NCBI GenBank assembly: GCA_019614645.1
Contig: JABWDB010000004.1
Coordinates: 21,576,001 to 21,640,000 of the forward strand
DNA: 64,000 nt
Direction: 5' to 3'
DNA from: Stratiolaelaps scimitus
Taxonomy: Eukaryota; Arthropoda; Arachnida; Mesostigmata; Laelapidae
The position numbers and the translations under genes were made by a program. How positions within the stretch are numbered: the first letter of the stretch is position 1; each line of letters begins with the position of its first letter. Shown here in pieces: positions 37,642 to 51,018 of the stretch. The notes under the pieces are model-generated. The model was not told where the DNA came from. It saw only the letters and a list, made by a program, of their open reading frames with translations, and did not search any database.

Positions 37642-38448
37642 GCACATGGGGAAAACTACAGAAATTTAATAGGAAGAGAAACAATTAATGTGATCACTGA
37701 CCTCCTCGGTGTCACTCAGTGTCTGCCCCAGTAGCGGGGTGGCGGATGTACGATCACCACCTTCGCCGCTGGTAGTATCTAATAACTAGTTCATCTTCTC
37801 ATCCAACCGTGATCCCATATCGCGTCGAGGGGCACGCTACTGGCCAACGACATTGGCGAAACGAGAGGAGCGAACAGCTTCCTCACCCTTCAAACGTGTA
37901 ATGTAACTTCAACGAACGTGAACAAGGAGCGTGAACAGTATAAAGAAACACCTCCCCCTACCCAAAACTAGTCACCTCTCACCGTGCATTAGCCGAGTCG
38001 GTCATAATGGTCATAATAGCCAACAATGCGACGTTGCTGGCGGTGAGAGGCAACGCCTTTCGTCTGTTGAACCCCGTCTGCCGATGTTAGCTTTTATAAA
38101 AAATGCTGTGTTGTTTGATGATGGGTCGCCGGTACGCTCGCGTCCACTTCGCGGACCCGGGGCAACGGGCTGCCTCAGCACCCTGTGTACAGTTTGTAAA
38201 TTCATAGGTACTAGATAGCCGAAGAGCAGAGAGATCGAAGGATACGACAGTGACGATGGGAACATGTGAGAGTAAGAGTCCGCTTAGAACGGAGAGCAAA
38301 CAGCTGCCGGTGATAACGGCAGATAATGCCAAGAATACTGATTGTCGTGTAAATACCCTGGGCAATAGGAGAATATATGGAGATGGAGAGAGAGAGAGAG
38401 AGAGAGAGCGAACCAAAATCAAAAAGACAAAGAAAATAAAGAAATAAA
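37642..38448 (+). terminator. Candidate 3' UTR and polyadenylation signals of the homeobox gene
   Basis: Two overlapping-range AATAAA hexamers lie at 38435-38440 and 38443-38448, about 800 bp beyond the stop codon and just after an AG tract. No earlier canonical hexamer was noticed on this strand. The intervening sequence has no credible gene. Confidence 0.5.
38385..38408. repeat. (AG)n microsatellite
   Basis: AG dinucleotide run of about 24 bp within the presumed 3' UTR of the homeobox gene. Confidence 0.88.
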
Positions 38449-38783
38449 GAAACTTACAAACATGAACGTAATTTCAAATGAAGCTAAAGTAACTCGTTAT
38501 TATCACGGCTAAATAGCTAGTTAATGAGTGAATATGATTATTGCAAGCGTTAATAATGCGCATAGAGTTTCAGAAATATGTTTACTTGAAGTGAGCATCA
38601 ATCTAATGCGGCGCCTCATTGAGGCTTTGAATAGCGGCTCAAATGATGACAACATCTAGGTATTTATTATTATTACTATCGTTATTACGATAATCAACGT
38701 CATCTAACGAGTTTGTAGTCTAATGACTTATATATAGTAAGAGTTAGTACTCAGCAATTGTTGTCGTAGCTAAGGCCTGTCAG

Positions 38784-38816
38784 ATAGGGGAACAGCTGAG
38801 GGTCAGCTCGAAAAAA
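38784..38816 (+). repeat. Hairpin/A-tail short repeat (family B), copy 3
   Basis: ATAGGGGAACAGCTGAGGGT and CAGCTCG are followed by six A. The segment lies between AATTGTTGTCGTAG (38756-38769) and AATTATTGTCGTAG (38822-38835), a 13-of-14 direct repeat consistent with a target-site duplication. Confidence 0.65.
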
Positions 38817-40599
38817 CAGTTAATTATTGTCGTAGACGAAGTAATCAAGAATCATTCATCATTTTTCTTTAGTTGACGCAACATTTAGCACGAACCACGA
38901 ATCAGAGCCTTCTGAAGAATTCAGCGTCTTGCTGTGCTTATGGACAATATTCGTTACTTGACGTTCGTTAATTGACGCAACACCAAAATGGTTACCACCA
39001 ATCACGGTCTGTCGGGTTTATCAAGGTTCGGTTTGTTCAAGGTTGTCAAATGCCGGTCTATGGAACATTAGCCAGAATAGTAATACATCTCCGAACATTA
39101 GATATTCGATATCGAACTAATGCCAAGGGGAAAATCCAAGCAACGGAAGAGGGACAGACTTTCAGAGGCAGAGGATCGTGGTTTTAGCAGAATGTCAACC
39201 CTCCGCATCAACTTCCGCCGCCTGCAATGGATCAGCTTACCACCTGCGATAGAGATAGGAATGTCTCTATCAATTGTGTCCGTAAGTTTGAAGGAAATTT
39301 CCTCCTCAACAGGGAAATAGGTTTGCTCGGTATCTAAGGAAACGGTGTGTGTGTGTGCCTCATTTTGTGTTTCGGTTTTCTGTGAGTACACATTTAGATA
39401 GCAATGTCTTTGTCAAAGCGCAAACGAAACATATCATCTAGACACAACGTTAATCTTTAAGGGCAGTAAATATTGGCGAAAATATGGGTAAAACTATAGG
39501 ATTCCAATCGAGTTAGTTGTTTCTATCTGTATGCAAATGCGGGGCGTCCCATTCAGCTCGTGCACACTTCGACTTCGTATAATTCATTTGGAGGAAACCC
39601 TGCTAACAGGACAACACATCTGTGGGTTACCTGGACTTTCTAACAGTGACACGTCTGAAGTACAAAGCTCATATAGGCGATCGCGGCTAGCGTGAACAGA
39701 AGAACGATTTGGCTCACACATGCACTTATTCTTAAGACACCGGTTGCGCACCACGGCGTGCGGTTATCAACGACTGCGCTAAGTTGCTTAGTCCTCCCTA
39801 GGGTTGCGAAGCTTACCAAACCTCCCCTTACGTGATCATTTAACGATGGATGTCAATTGTAGTTAGCAAGTAGAGCAAAATAAGAACATGGTTCAATGAT
39901 TGATTACGAAATTGATTCGCTCGATGTTCCAACGTTAAGTTTCATGAATAGGTAGGAGAGTAATTGGGTCAGCCGAAATGCGGCTTGTACTCGAGTCGGA
40001 ATAAGACCGTCAGACTTTTCGTTGTTTTTTTATTGCTTTTCTCTCATAGTTTTAATAGCTAATGCGAATACAAGCAAGCGTTGTTCGCTGCTAACGTTTG
40101 TAAGTGGAACAAAGCTTCAGCGTTCGGTAATCGATCGGAGTCGATGCGCGGTTCTTCGAACGCGCATCGGAGTTGCCTTTGGGCCTTCGCCATAGATCGA
40201 TTATATAGTAGATCTCCTGAGTGGCTCAGTGATCACATTGTAACTTCAGTCGAAGGCACATTGGAAGAGCTGGGAATCTTTGTTTCCGGAACGCGTTAGA
40301 TGGTGGCTTGGATAGCTTGCACTTTCACCATGGGCAATATAACGTGCTTCGTACACCTTCAATATATGGAGGTGTAGTGAGCATTCATTGGCAGTGAGCT
40401 CCTCAATCATCATGTGATCCTCGTCATTGAGGAACGGCCGCCTCTATCTTGGCTATATTCTCTCACGTTCTCGCCAGAGGGCTGCTTCATACAGTGATGA
40501 TGTAACAACGTGTAGGACGCTTGTCCTGCATTGAATATAAAACACGTGAAATGAACACATTGATGATGTGTGAATCTGTCCTGATAGACAGAGTACGAG

Positions 40600-40770
40600 G
40601 TGTCCTGTCACCAACGGGAACGATAATATAGCAACGATAATAACTATGCCGCTTACGAGCAGTGTAGTCAGGGGCATTATTCCTTGTTTAATGCGAGACC
40701 ACTCGCGGCCATCACGCTGCTCGTCAAGGAAGGCTTCATCATCTAGAATACCGAAGTCATAAAGTGTCAT
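40600..40770 (-). CDS. Short membrane-type ORF or exon, uncertain
   Basis: From an ATG at 40770 the frame encodes an acidic N-terminal part (MTLYDFGILDDEAFLDEQ), a short charged segment, and a hydrophobic span of about 22 residues (LTTLLVSGIVIIVAILSF), a plausible single-pass membrane segment. A possible GT donor follows at TTG|GTGACA near 40605; if unspliced, the frame continues to a stop at 40453 with less protein-like sequence. No family recognised. The end coordinate is approximate. Confidence 0.25.
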
Positions 40771-40842
40771 AATGTGCCGCTCGACTAATAAGGTTGGCTG
40801 AATAAATAAATACGTAATATTAATACTAATCATAATACGTAA

Positions 40843-40868
40843 TAATAATAATAATAATCATAATAATG
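40843..40868. repeat. (AAT)n microsatellite, interrupted
   Basis: About 26 bp of AAT units with one interruption. Confidence 0.8.
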
Positions 40869-43800
40869 GTATTTAAATATGATTCTGTCCGTTCACGCCA
40901 ACGTCGTTGTTCCCCGTCTGTCTCGTTGGTAAAGTAACCGAATGGGTGGCGATAATGGACAGTGAGTACTTCTTCTCTTTAATGATTTTCGCACATGTGT
41001 CAGCAGCGCCAACAACATCGCCCCGAAGACAACAACGCTTCTCGCTGTCTCGAGATGCCCATTGTCGGCGGCTTCTCCTCCAAGCTCGTGGGCTTTTGCG
41101 CTTCATCCTCCCCCGAGCAGCTGCATCTCATTATGTGGAAGTGTCGTTTTGCTACGTTCCACCATCGGCGTCCCTCGACGTGGCGGCAGCGGCTCGTTTT
41201 CCCTCTATGTTTACCCTCTATGAGACCCCCCCCCGCAGGATGCTTGAGCAAAAGCAGCGGCAGCAGCAGCAGTATCAGCGTGCGTCACTACCAGCGCACT
41301 AATGAATCCAACGGCCAGCAATTACGTTGCTCCCCTGGCCCCGGATGCCTATCAACGCGAAGCTGTTCTCAGCTGCCGGCTGAGGACGGCTAAGTAACAA
41401 CGCTGTTTAACATTAGATGTTGTTAGTGGGTGGCCTCACTGAACTCTGTTGGGGCCGGCTTGCCAGCAATGGAGGCCTCAGCTCTAGGGTGCGTGCCGCT
41501 AAGAGCCTCCTCTATCGTTCGAGGAGACGAAAAGGCGATGTGGGGGTTTGGTAACGTTCCTAGGAACAACGGCCAGCCCGTTTAGCCCCCGCAGTTTCAC
41601 CAGCTAAGGCTAGCCCTGAGTGGCAGGTCAGCGAAGCGCTCGTTAAGAAGCGCCGCCACGACCGACACGAGGCCATCCGTTGTCGGTGGCTAGGTGTCAT
41701 GTGGTTGGTACAGGAGAACGCGAAGGAAGGGGCCTTCTTCCTTCTGAAGAAATGCCGGATGCCTCGCCGTATTTTGTACGTTGGATAGAACGTTCAGGTA
41801 GAGCCGACGAAGGACACAGCTTTCACCGGTCGACCACGACGGGGGAAGCGAGGACAATGCTAGCAGATTATCGAGCACAGAAGGCATTCAGCTCCTCGGA
41901 GCAGACTTGGCACAACGCCGTTCCAGGGGCGGACAGATCGAACAAAAAAAAAAGAGCCGAACCTTCTCGGCTGTAGATCGAAACGAGCTTGCTGCACAGC
42001 TTGCGGAAGGCACGGATACAAAGAGACTTAAACTATAGTATAGCAGCAGCAGCATCAGCATGATGCCAGCTCAGGAGAACATTCCTCGAAGTCACTTAGC
42101 CCCTGCTAGGGGGGGGCTAAGGAGGAAATTTCGAAAGGGGGAGAGGGAGCAGATTGGCAGGGATGAACCGCAATGTCGAAGGCCCGTTTAACGAAACTGA
42201 CTGGCGACATTGCAGACACATTTTTAGCTATAGTCGAAGCAGTCGTCGCGTCGCCTTGTCGCGTGGAACGGAGGTTAGAGCCAGCCAGGAGAGGGCGAGT
42301 TATCCAGGCGCTCGGGGCTATTTGCGAGGACGACAATGAACGCGGACAGAGGTCTTTCGACCACAGCTCGAATCGACACGGACTGCGGAAATCTCGGGTA
42401 GCTGGCGGCGTTCAATTTGAACACGTCGACAGAACAAAATTTATCTCGGACGCTGAGGTGTATTGGATCTCACTCGCCTGCTTAGCTATTGTAGTTGCAC
42501 AGCGCAGCGTTCGTATCTGTGGCCTCGCATCGTTTCGAGGGTGATCCAAGCTGCGCGGACGCCGATCCACGACGATAAGGCAGACGAAATAACCTTCGAT
42601 GGGAGATGCGCGCTCTGTCCCGGCCGACGCTGTTGGTGTCCCCCGATGTCTAATATCTATTGACCGCCCCCTCGAACGCACTAACGAGATAGCAGCCTGT
42701 CCGGAGGGGTCAGAGCGGTCACAACAACACTATGGTCCCCATACACGCGTATTCAATATCATGTTGAACACTTTCGTCACGCTTGGCGAGAAGTGCCATT
42801 CGACACAGATGTTTCGTTGTTAAAACTCCCCAATCGTGGGCTATGCTAGCCATTCGATGAGTGCCAATTGCCTGGCACGGCGACGATCGTATGAGGGACG
42901 GGAGGTCGGACCACCGCCGCAACAGCCGGCAAGGTATCGCCGACCTGATCCATGGCGGTTCGAGAAGTTAGGTTTGCGATTGGCCGGTAGATTAAAGCTA
43001 GTAAACAATTTGATCCTAGCCAATATGACTCGGAAGTACGCGGCGCTCCGTGGGCTCGGAAGTGTTCGTGTGTGCTGTCCGAGCCTAATCAGTACCCAGG
43101 GGATAGTGCAGGCGGGCTAGCCACCCATTGATGGGCCATAAGATCGACTCAGGGCCGAGTTTGTTCGACCGGAAGGTGCACCCCTTTTCGCCTCGGTTCC
43201 AGTAGAAGAGAATCGCCTTAGGATGATATTGCAAACACGACACATCGAGGTGTATTGTCTACATGATGGAGAAATGAATGAGAATGCCTCCTTGCGATTT
43301 GCGTCTGAACCGGTGGACGAATAGGCCCACGATAGACGGCCGACCGTGAGAATGCCGGAAGAACTTCCGAGGGGTCCATAGGTCGAACAACTGATAACAC
43401 TGACTCTGGAAATCATGCCGTGTAAAAATAAGTGCCGTAGAAAAATGCCACTCATGTGAGAAGACTGTTCGAGTTTCCGGAGGATCTCAAGATTAATTAA
43501 GCACGGGTCAAGTTTGTTCGTGGGTTTTGTCTTACCCGCCTCTCGTCAGTACGGGAATACGTAATTTCAATTGAAAATTGGGTTTGAATTTACGTTCATG
43601 TTCGACCATTCGCTTTGGAGCTTGTCTATTACGCGTACTCTCAGCGGATACAACCGAAGTGACAGGATTGTCCCGTGAGAGACGGTGCCCTATAAACACA
43701 CGCTGTAGCTTGAGCGTAAGAGACGGATAGATCATGTGACATTGTTTCGTCCTATTTAAACGGTAAATATATATTTGCTAGGTCGAAGCTTAGGGCCGCC

Positions 43801-43893
43801 TGTTCGGCGATGATCCCGTTGAAAGGGAACTACAGAGACACCAGAGGGCGGCGCTAGGCTTATACTCGTTCGTTCCGGGTGATATCCGGTCCC

Positions 43894-44103
43894 CTACTTT
43901 TGGGTTGCCTGGTGCTGTGCGGTGAGGCAAGCTAACGACATCGGCAATTCGGCATCAACGAGGAGAGAGGCTCTATACGATCTCAATAATATCAACGCCA
44001 TCATCGTCATAATAATAATAATGAGGATGATACTGCTAAAGCCGACTCCGTAGTTCGCGAGAGTTGGCCAAATGCGATCCAATATGTCTGGTGTCTTCGT
44101 CAT
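43894..44103 (-). CDS. Short membrane-type ORF, uncertain
   Basis: 69 codons from an ATG at 44103 to a stop. Residues about 20-40 form a hydrophobic segment (VGFSSIILIIIIMTMMALIL) followed by arginines, giving a plausible single-pass topology. Part of the hydrophobic run comes from an ATT/ATG trinucleotide tract, so it may be an accident of simple sequence. No family recognised. Confidence 0.2.
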   Translation of the reverse strand: MTKTPDILDRIWPTLANYGVGFSSIILIIIIMTMMALILLRSYRASLLVDAELPMSLACLTAQHQATQK

Positions 44104-46768
44104 TGTTGTGATAGAAGCTATAATTCAACGATATTCGCCACCTTCGTTAATGTAGTCCAAGGTAGAACACTAGTAATAATCTTGCACAAGAAACCAAGAC
44201 GGTCTTCAACATGAAGGTCATGCAAACAATTTTGAATCGCGGTGTCTTCTAGTTCTTCGTGTACCAGGCGTCACACGTTCAAGCTGTAAACGATCGAGAG
44301 TGATATCGAAGTGAGGCCGAAGATCTCGGCCGAAATAGTTCTTTTTATGCAGTTTCATTCATCTGAAGTTTGTCACTATGCCACACGTATAGTGCGTCAA
44401 GTTCATTTTAGCTCATTGGATCTGAGCTATCCAGTAAAAGCGGACCGTACATTTTGAGAGCAGCTATAGTAGGCGTTAATTTCACGAATGATTGCTTCCA
44501 ATAAGCCAAAAGAGAAGTAACGCGCTCAAAGTCAATCGAAAAGATGCGTAAATTCTATGCAAGTAGAGATTATAATGCCTTCTTCAACATCAATGAATAC
44601 CGTCGCGCATTTGATGGGGTGTGAACGCAGAACAAACGTGTACCTCTCTGCTGGATGACCATCTATTAGGGTCACCCATAGGACCAGTCATTTAGTATAG
44701 CCAGCATTGATTCAATGGATGATCCGCTCGCACTTGAACATGTCAGTATAGCTTGGATCACAAGATGCTCCTGGGGACCACCATCGATCCGTGGTATCCA
44801 TAGCTGGGAGTGAGACGGGTCCTATAACGAAACAATACCAGGTGTACATCGTAAATCGATGAGAATAGGTTCCGAGCGTCAAGCACCTCGTAGTATTTCC
44901 TCTCGCTGTTGGCGAAGCTTCGCCATACTGTCGCTAAGGGCCAACTCGCATAGAAGGCAACGCTGCTCATAGGCAAGGCCGGGGGAGACATCCGAATCTT
45001 CCTCCTTTCAATGAATTGTGCTTGCTCATATGTTACTGGAGACGATGTCGACCGCGTGCTCCCTCACGATGCCGGCGAAATCACCCTAAGGTATCTCGGC
45101 AAATGGCGCGGAGGGAGGGACATCGGGAGATGCGAGAGATGATGTGTTTCCTGGTGGGGGTATCACTTGCGGGACGCTTGTTGCGTTTTCGATAGCTCCG
45201 CGCACTGGGACTGGCACGTGCGCGTCAACCTCCTGTTCACCAAATCTCTCTTTGTCTCTCTCTATCTCTCGGTTCTAGGTGAGGCTGCTATGGTAGATGG
45301 TGTCATCACCATCAATCAAAAGGAGCCTCTGCTTATCGAGCGTACGGGGAGAAGGAAAATATAGCTTTCTTTAGTAGTGCAGTTGAAAGAAGTAACTGTA
45401 CTCGTTTCGTACTAGGATGGTGCTAGGTAGGACCTCCTTCGATGATGAAGAATGAGAATGATTATTATTATTATCATAGTGAAATCATCGTATACAGTAT
45501 AGTTACCCTATCTACAAGTGTCAGGCCATATTGTATAGTGTTGACATTGCACAGTGTACAACAGCTCGCCTATAGATACAGAGAAAGATACAGTGAGTTA
45601 CAGTATTACGTGAGATAGAATAGTTTGAGAAAGCCCTGTATATCGTATTAGATAGATCGTTGTAGAACCATGCTGTCCCGTTCTCTTCCTCTCCGTCATT
45701 GATCCGCTTGTGCATTTGACCACATGCGCGTATGATACTGCAATACAGTGTCTAGCAAATAGCTCACACGAGCCAGCTGAGAGACATAGTTTCGAATCTG
45801 GAAAGGAATATATTGGAAATATGATACGGGTAGGAGCATCGGATTCTGTGTATGAGTTCCCTTTGGTGCCGCTAGTCTTTTTTTTGTCAGAAGTCAATAG
45901 AACCATAGGTCAGAACACAACGAAGACCGATGGCAACAGTGATTGGTAATGGTGCGATAAGTTTAGGATTGACTCAAGGCCTACATACATTGTTTTCAAT
46001 TTTCATTGTAGGAACTGCACTTGTCGCTTCTCGTTTTATACGAGTGACTGTTTTTCGCCGGACACCGATCGGGTTTATTTTTTTTTTGTTGCTGTGAGTG
46101 ACAGCCCGACCTCGGGTCCACCGCTAACACGAGTTTGATGGAGTCGATTTCAAATATTCGTGCTGGATTGACTTACGTATGTAATTGAGGTAATCCTAGC
46201 TATAATAGGAACGTGTCGACGTTCATGTGACGGGCCGTCCTCGACCCCTGCTCATTTGCTGAGTAATCCGAGCAGATTACTCCGACTAAGCAACGATATT
46301 TAATTACCATCGTTTCGCAGTTGCGTCCAGATAGAGAGACCCAGACAGAGAAAGGCAGTTTAGGCGCCAGACGATATTTGTTCCACTCGAACAACTTTCG
46401 TCGTTATATGAGGATAGCATGATAACAACTGGCTTTAAATTGCACTACGCGATGGGGCCTCCTCATCAGTGTCTCATTAGACCGATCCGACGACCGTTTT
46501 GTTCATAATCACGTGTTATTAACACTGAAATTAGCGTGTTATCTACCTCCATTGTACTTGTACGTTTGGTCGTAGATATGTGCACTTGATATTCGAAGGT
46601 TCCCTTGAAGCGATGTATAACATATTCACACGGTGCAGGACCCACTTCTCCCAGTGGATTCCCGCTAGAATTGTCCTGACCAACGGGACTCTTATGTATT
46701 AGATGGACCCTTACACATTTTGGTGTGAATAAAACCGATATTATTAATGGTAATAGCACAACTTATGC

Positions 46769-46789
46769 TATATATATATATATATATAT
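46769..46789. repeat. (AT)n microsatellite
   Basis: AT dinucleotide run of about 21 bp. Confidence 0.85.
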
Positions 46790-47137
46790 GAGATAAGTTA
46801 CACATCTCAATTATATAGGCACAATGGATATCGTCCATTGCTGTCCTCCTTCTGCCTCATGCTTTCCCGTTCGCTTGCCTATCTAAGGGGAGCGACATAT
46901 CCCGTTGCTCTCATAGAAGCTCTTCTTCTCTGACACCACAATACGTATATCGTAAAATAAGAACGATGATCTGAGAATGGCACAAGCTTGGCTTCGAGAA
47001 TTGGTTCTAAAGACAGAGCAGAATTGCTCCTCAGGGCTGGGGACAAACCGTTTCAAATGGCCACGGGAGCGGCAGTACCTTGTATTTTCCGGGGACAGCG
47101 ATACACAGAGGACAATGGTTCTGGTCCACTCTGTCCC

Positions 47138-47210
<73 letters not shown>
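47138..47210. repeat. Compound (CT)n(AT)n microsatellite
   Basis: A CT run switches directly into an AT run of about 50 bp with one G interruption. Open frames of up to 281 codons on both strands cross it, translating as Tyr/Ile repeats and, on minus, Arg/Glu repeats; these are not counted as genes. Confidence 0.92.
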
Positions 47211-47211
<1 letters not shown>

Positions 47212-47791
47212 TATATACATACACATATATGGCCGTTCCCTTGCTCGGCTTTGCCCCCCAATGCGCGCGGCCCCCCCACCAATTTTGCTTGCCGACCAAC
47301 GTACTCCTGCTGGCCGCTTTCCAGTGCGCACATCGAAATTCCACAGCGCGCAGCAAAGTCGGCAGGGGTTCGACCACCCCGTGCCCCACGTGAGGCACAG
47401 TCACTATGACAGTGAAGCAGCCCGTGGCGATGGTGCCTGCTGCTGCTGCTGGTACTACATCCATGGCATACGGCAAGAACGGTCGGTCTGCGCCCTCCTG
47501 CGCCCAACCAAGAAGCTCTATTCCCTTCCCGACGGGCAAGTAGAAGAGTAGGGCAACGCACGGGTTTGATGGGCGGTGATAGATGGGGCCGGTGGGAGGG
47601 AAAGGCACCCACTGCAAAGAGGAAGAATATGAGGGATGTGATGTCCATGTACGAGGATGAGGAACGAAGCCGCCTGCGCCCCTCGCTGCTACCGTCCGTT
47701 GTCGTCTGCCCTCCGAGGCCCCGCCCATTCCGATGACGGAGTGGGCGGAAGCGAGAGGGTGACGCGTGGAACCGGACGGTGGGGTGTGGGT

Positions 47792-47809
47792 CCCCCCCCC
47801 GCCCCCCCG
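47792..47809. other. C9-G-C7 homopolymer tract
   Basis: Long cytosine runs broken by one G. The minus strand is G-rich. Prone to length error. Confidence 0.7.
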
Positions 47810-49354
47810 AGGGAAGAGAGTTCCTCTATCTGATATTTTCGTCAGAGGAACGGCGCGGGTTTGTGTGACGAGATAGTAACAGCAGCGAGCACGTTGCTAG
47901 CCAGGGTTGGGTTTTGCCTCTGACGACAAAAAGAACAAGAAGGCAAAGAAGGAGACGTCAAAGCGAACGATGACGGTGAACGTAACTCCTTGATGTTGTT
48001 CCTCGATTTGTTCTTCTGACGACGGAGACGGGACGAACTTGCATCGTTCTAATGCTGAGGCAAAAAGAATGAGTTAAAATGACATGGGAATGTATGCTGG
48101 ATATAAGATAGAATTCATAATAATAGTAGTAATAATTATAATCAAAAAATACAGTGCTCGCCTCGTGGCTGTAGTTGACTCTCCGGTTAATGTAACAAAC
48201 AATGATAATTGACAGCTGGAATTACTTTTTCCTTTATTTGTGATTTACTCATTGATTTGTCTACGATTCTTTCAGATTATTATAACAACGAACTGCAAAG
48301 CATAGCCCTCTCGCATGGTGATACTAATCGGTGAATCACGATACAATACTAAATGTAACCAATAACTGATAGTAGCTGATGCGTTACAGTGTCAATAATG
48401 CATAATAATTATATTAAACATGAAGTAAATGTACTTCACGAGCATTTCTGCTGGCTTAACCAGATCTAGAATTGCTCGGCCAAAGAGAGTGCAAATAGAT
48501 CACCGACCCTAGATATGTTGAAGGCAGCCTGAATCAACAGAAAATCTCAAACCAACACAATGCAGTTACATGTAACTCCGGCTCCGAGAGTTATGCGTTG
48601 TTACGTTTATGTTTCTACACAGTCCTCGCGTCTCCTCGTGATCTAACCTTACCTAACGAACTCTTCTTGGCTAAACCTCAAATTTCAGCGCTACGCAACT
48701 TGCGAGAGGGTCTCAAGCGAACCCTTTTTAAAGCGATGTTCGCAAACCACAAATCGGTTCCCTTCTATCCAAGACTGACGTCTAACCCCTTGATCCGTGA
48801 CTTTCAGCCGTTCAGCCTTCTTCGCAGAAGTTCAGTTGAGCAAAACCACGTAACTCTTTCGGGTTCCCATACGCCGCATGCACTTTGCCTGAAAAGGGTT
48901 ACGCTTAAGATCTCGATTCGAGGTTGCGCGCGGATACATCAGTCCAGATTGTCTGAACCAGCCAATGAGTGGAGCACCCAGTTCACATGAGCCATCCCTG
49001 TTTTATTGATTCATTGCTTCATCGTTGCTCTTGCCGGCGGCATCACTTTCGAATTCATTTATTTGCCCGCTGCCGCAACACCGCTCCTCGGTAGTTTAAC
49101 AGCTATTTTTTGACGATTAAACTCCTCCCATTGGACGAAAATAGCAACAGCCTCAATTACCTCTAATTGGGCTCTTTGCGGAAGGCTGAACCAGCGTCAT
49201 CGCACGCCGGCTATGATCCGCGAGGCTGGCAACATCCTATAATGGATTTCGTATATATATCATATGTAATGGTGTACATGGTTTTTACAATTATATTTTG
49301 TCAAATTCTCCTGACCTTGTTATATATACACCTTTTATCGTAATTTTTTGCCAG

Positions 49355-49429
49355 AACTTAGGCATTGTGAAATTGCAGTTCCGAAAATAAACCTCAAAAT
49401 TAAATGAAACATATATATATATATATATA
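49355..49429 (-). repeat. Dispersed repeat family C, copy 2, next to (AT)n
   Basis: Inverted relative to the copies at 26581 and 63941: CATTGTGAAATTGCAGTTCC followed by GAAAATAAACC. An AT run follows at 49410-49429. Confidence 0.7.
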
Positions 49430-50948
49430 AAGCTCAAAAATACGTACACGTGTGTAATCTACACCGTACGTCAAGCATGAATCGTCTGACGGCGACCCAT
49501 CTTCCCGTCATAATTAAACCCCTCCCACATATATACTCAGTGGGCGGAAAGCCAAACGCCGAATCGATTGATTGCTTCCACCCGGGTCCATCCTTGGTAC
49601 AAGCGCCTGCAAGGTTGTTGCAGAACTTGTCCTTTTGTTTGCATCACTCGTCATTTCGGCGAACTGCTCAATGTGATGAGCCAACCAGCATACCCCCTTC
49701 GATGGGCTTAATTGATACCGGTCTTTGTTTTGTTGTTGCTCTGTTGCACAAGGAAGGGTTGAAAGCAATACACGCCGCTGAACGAAGCACGTCCCAGGAT
49801 CAATTCATCTTCGTCGATGTGGGTCGCCAGCCTCTGACACGAAGAATCATTTTGTTCCTCATAGCTAAGGGAATGGCGAAGATGTGTCTTCAGCTGAAAA
49901 CAAAAGCAAGCTGGCTGTGTTAATTTTTTGACGCTCATATCTTGATCAGTTTGTTGCCTCATCAACAGCTCGTTAATAATCCGCAGATGTCGAATTCGAT
50001 GTAGAACGGTGACGAGCAATGACCAGGCGTGTGAACTGGACCGAACAGTATATCAGTATAAAATTTTGATATTTGGTAGATAATATAGAAATAGATACAG
50101 GGAGTGCGAGACTGTATGATAGAACAGGCCGAAGTAATGCGCTAAACGTTCCGAACTATCCGGTCGGAGGTGAGGGGGTTTTGCGGGTTTACTGGGATTG
50201 TAAGTACCACACTAGCGCTGCACATGGATGGACCGCTCAGCGCAGATGTGCATCAAGCGTTAATCGTAATCTCCAACAAAAATAGATATATAATGTTGTG
50301 ATATTTAGAAGGGGTCCTACACATGTTAACTGGGGACCTATTTATGCGGTGAAATGACGGAATTGTATTCCATCGACCCTTCGCTGGGCTGCACTGAATC
50401 GGTCGGATCAGTTTTGTAAAGAAACCCTTCAAATCCATTTGTGCAAAACTTCTTGCAGGAGAGCAAGAGGGTTAACTTTGTATCGAGTTTACGGTCAAAG
50501 CTATAATGGTAGTTTAGTTCAACCACCATTAGAGTTTTGACCGTGCACTCATCGCACCAATGGGGAACCACAACAGGTATTGTGGTTCTCCGGTAATACT
50601 CGCTTACAATTTACGAGGGATAACGCTCCCGAAGTGTTATAAATCAAAATAGAAGACCACGCCGGAAGAAGGGAAAATCACGAAAATCACGCGAAGCGCT
50701 GAGTTCAACGAACCGAACGATCTACAGAAGATGCGCCAACTGTTCGGTACCGAGTGTAATGAAATAAATTGGATGAAGGACAGTATTGAAAAGAATAGAT
50801 GCTGGAGCCTTATGCTCAATGTTCCGAGACATCTGGTGGAGGGGGTGTATGCACCAAGCAGTCCCGTGATGATCCGAAAATAAGAGATTCTGCAATCTGC
50901 CCCTCTATAAATGTTCAAGTAGTTGTGCGAATTGTAAGGCACTCCATC

Positions 50949-51018
50949 GTATGAGGTAATGCCGAAAGCCGTTGTACCGCGGGCGTTAAATGTTGGCTGC
51001 GAGTCACCCGAAAAATGT
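50949..51018 (+). repeat. Dispersed repeat family A, copy 5
   Basis: Matches the reference copy at 33792 over about 70 bp, with words GTAATGCCGAAAGCCGTTGT, GCGTTAAATGTTGGCTG and GAGTCACCCG, followed by AAAAATGT. Confidence 0.72.

Noticed and set aside
37308..37647. Minus-strand frames opposite the homeobox exon
   Set aside because: Antisense shadows of the homeodomain coding sequence.
46883..47728. 281-codon open frame on the minus strand, and overlapping plus-strand frames up to 187 codons
   Set aside because: They run through a compound CT/AT microsatellite and translate there as Tyr/Ile or Arg/Glu repeats; the remaining parts have no recognisable domain and frames are open on both strands.
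49450..49923. 157-codon plus-strand frame
   Set aside because: No domain recognised, an opposing frame overlaps, and there is no supporting splice or polyadenylation pattern.
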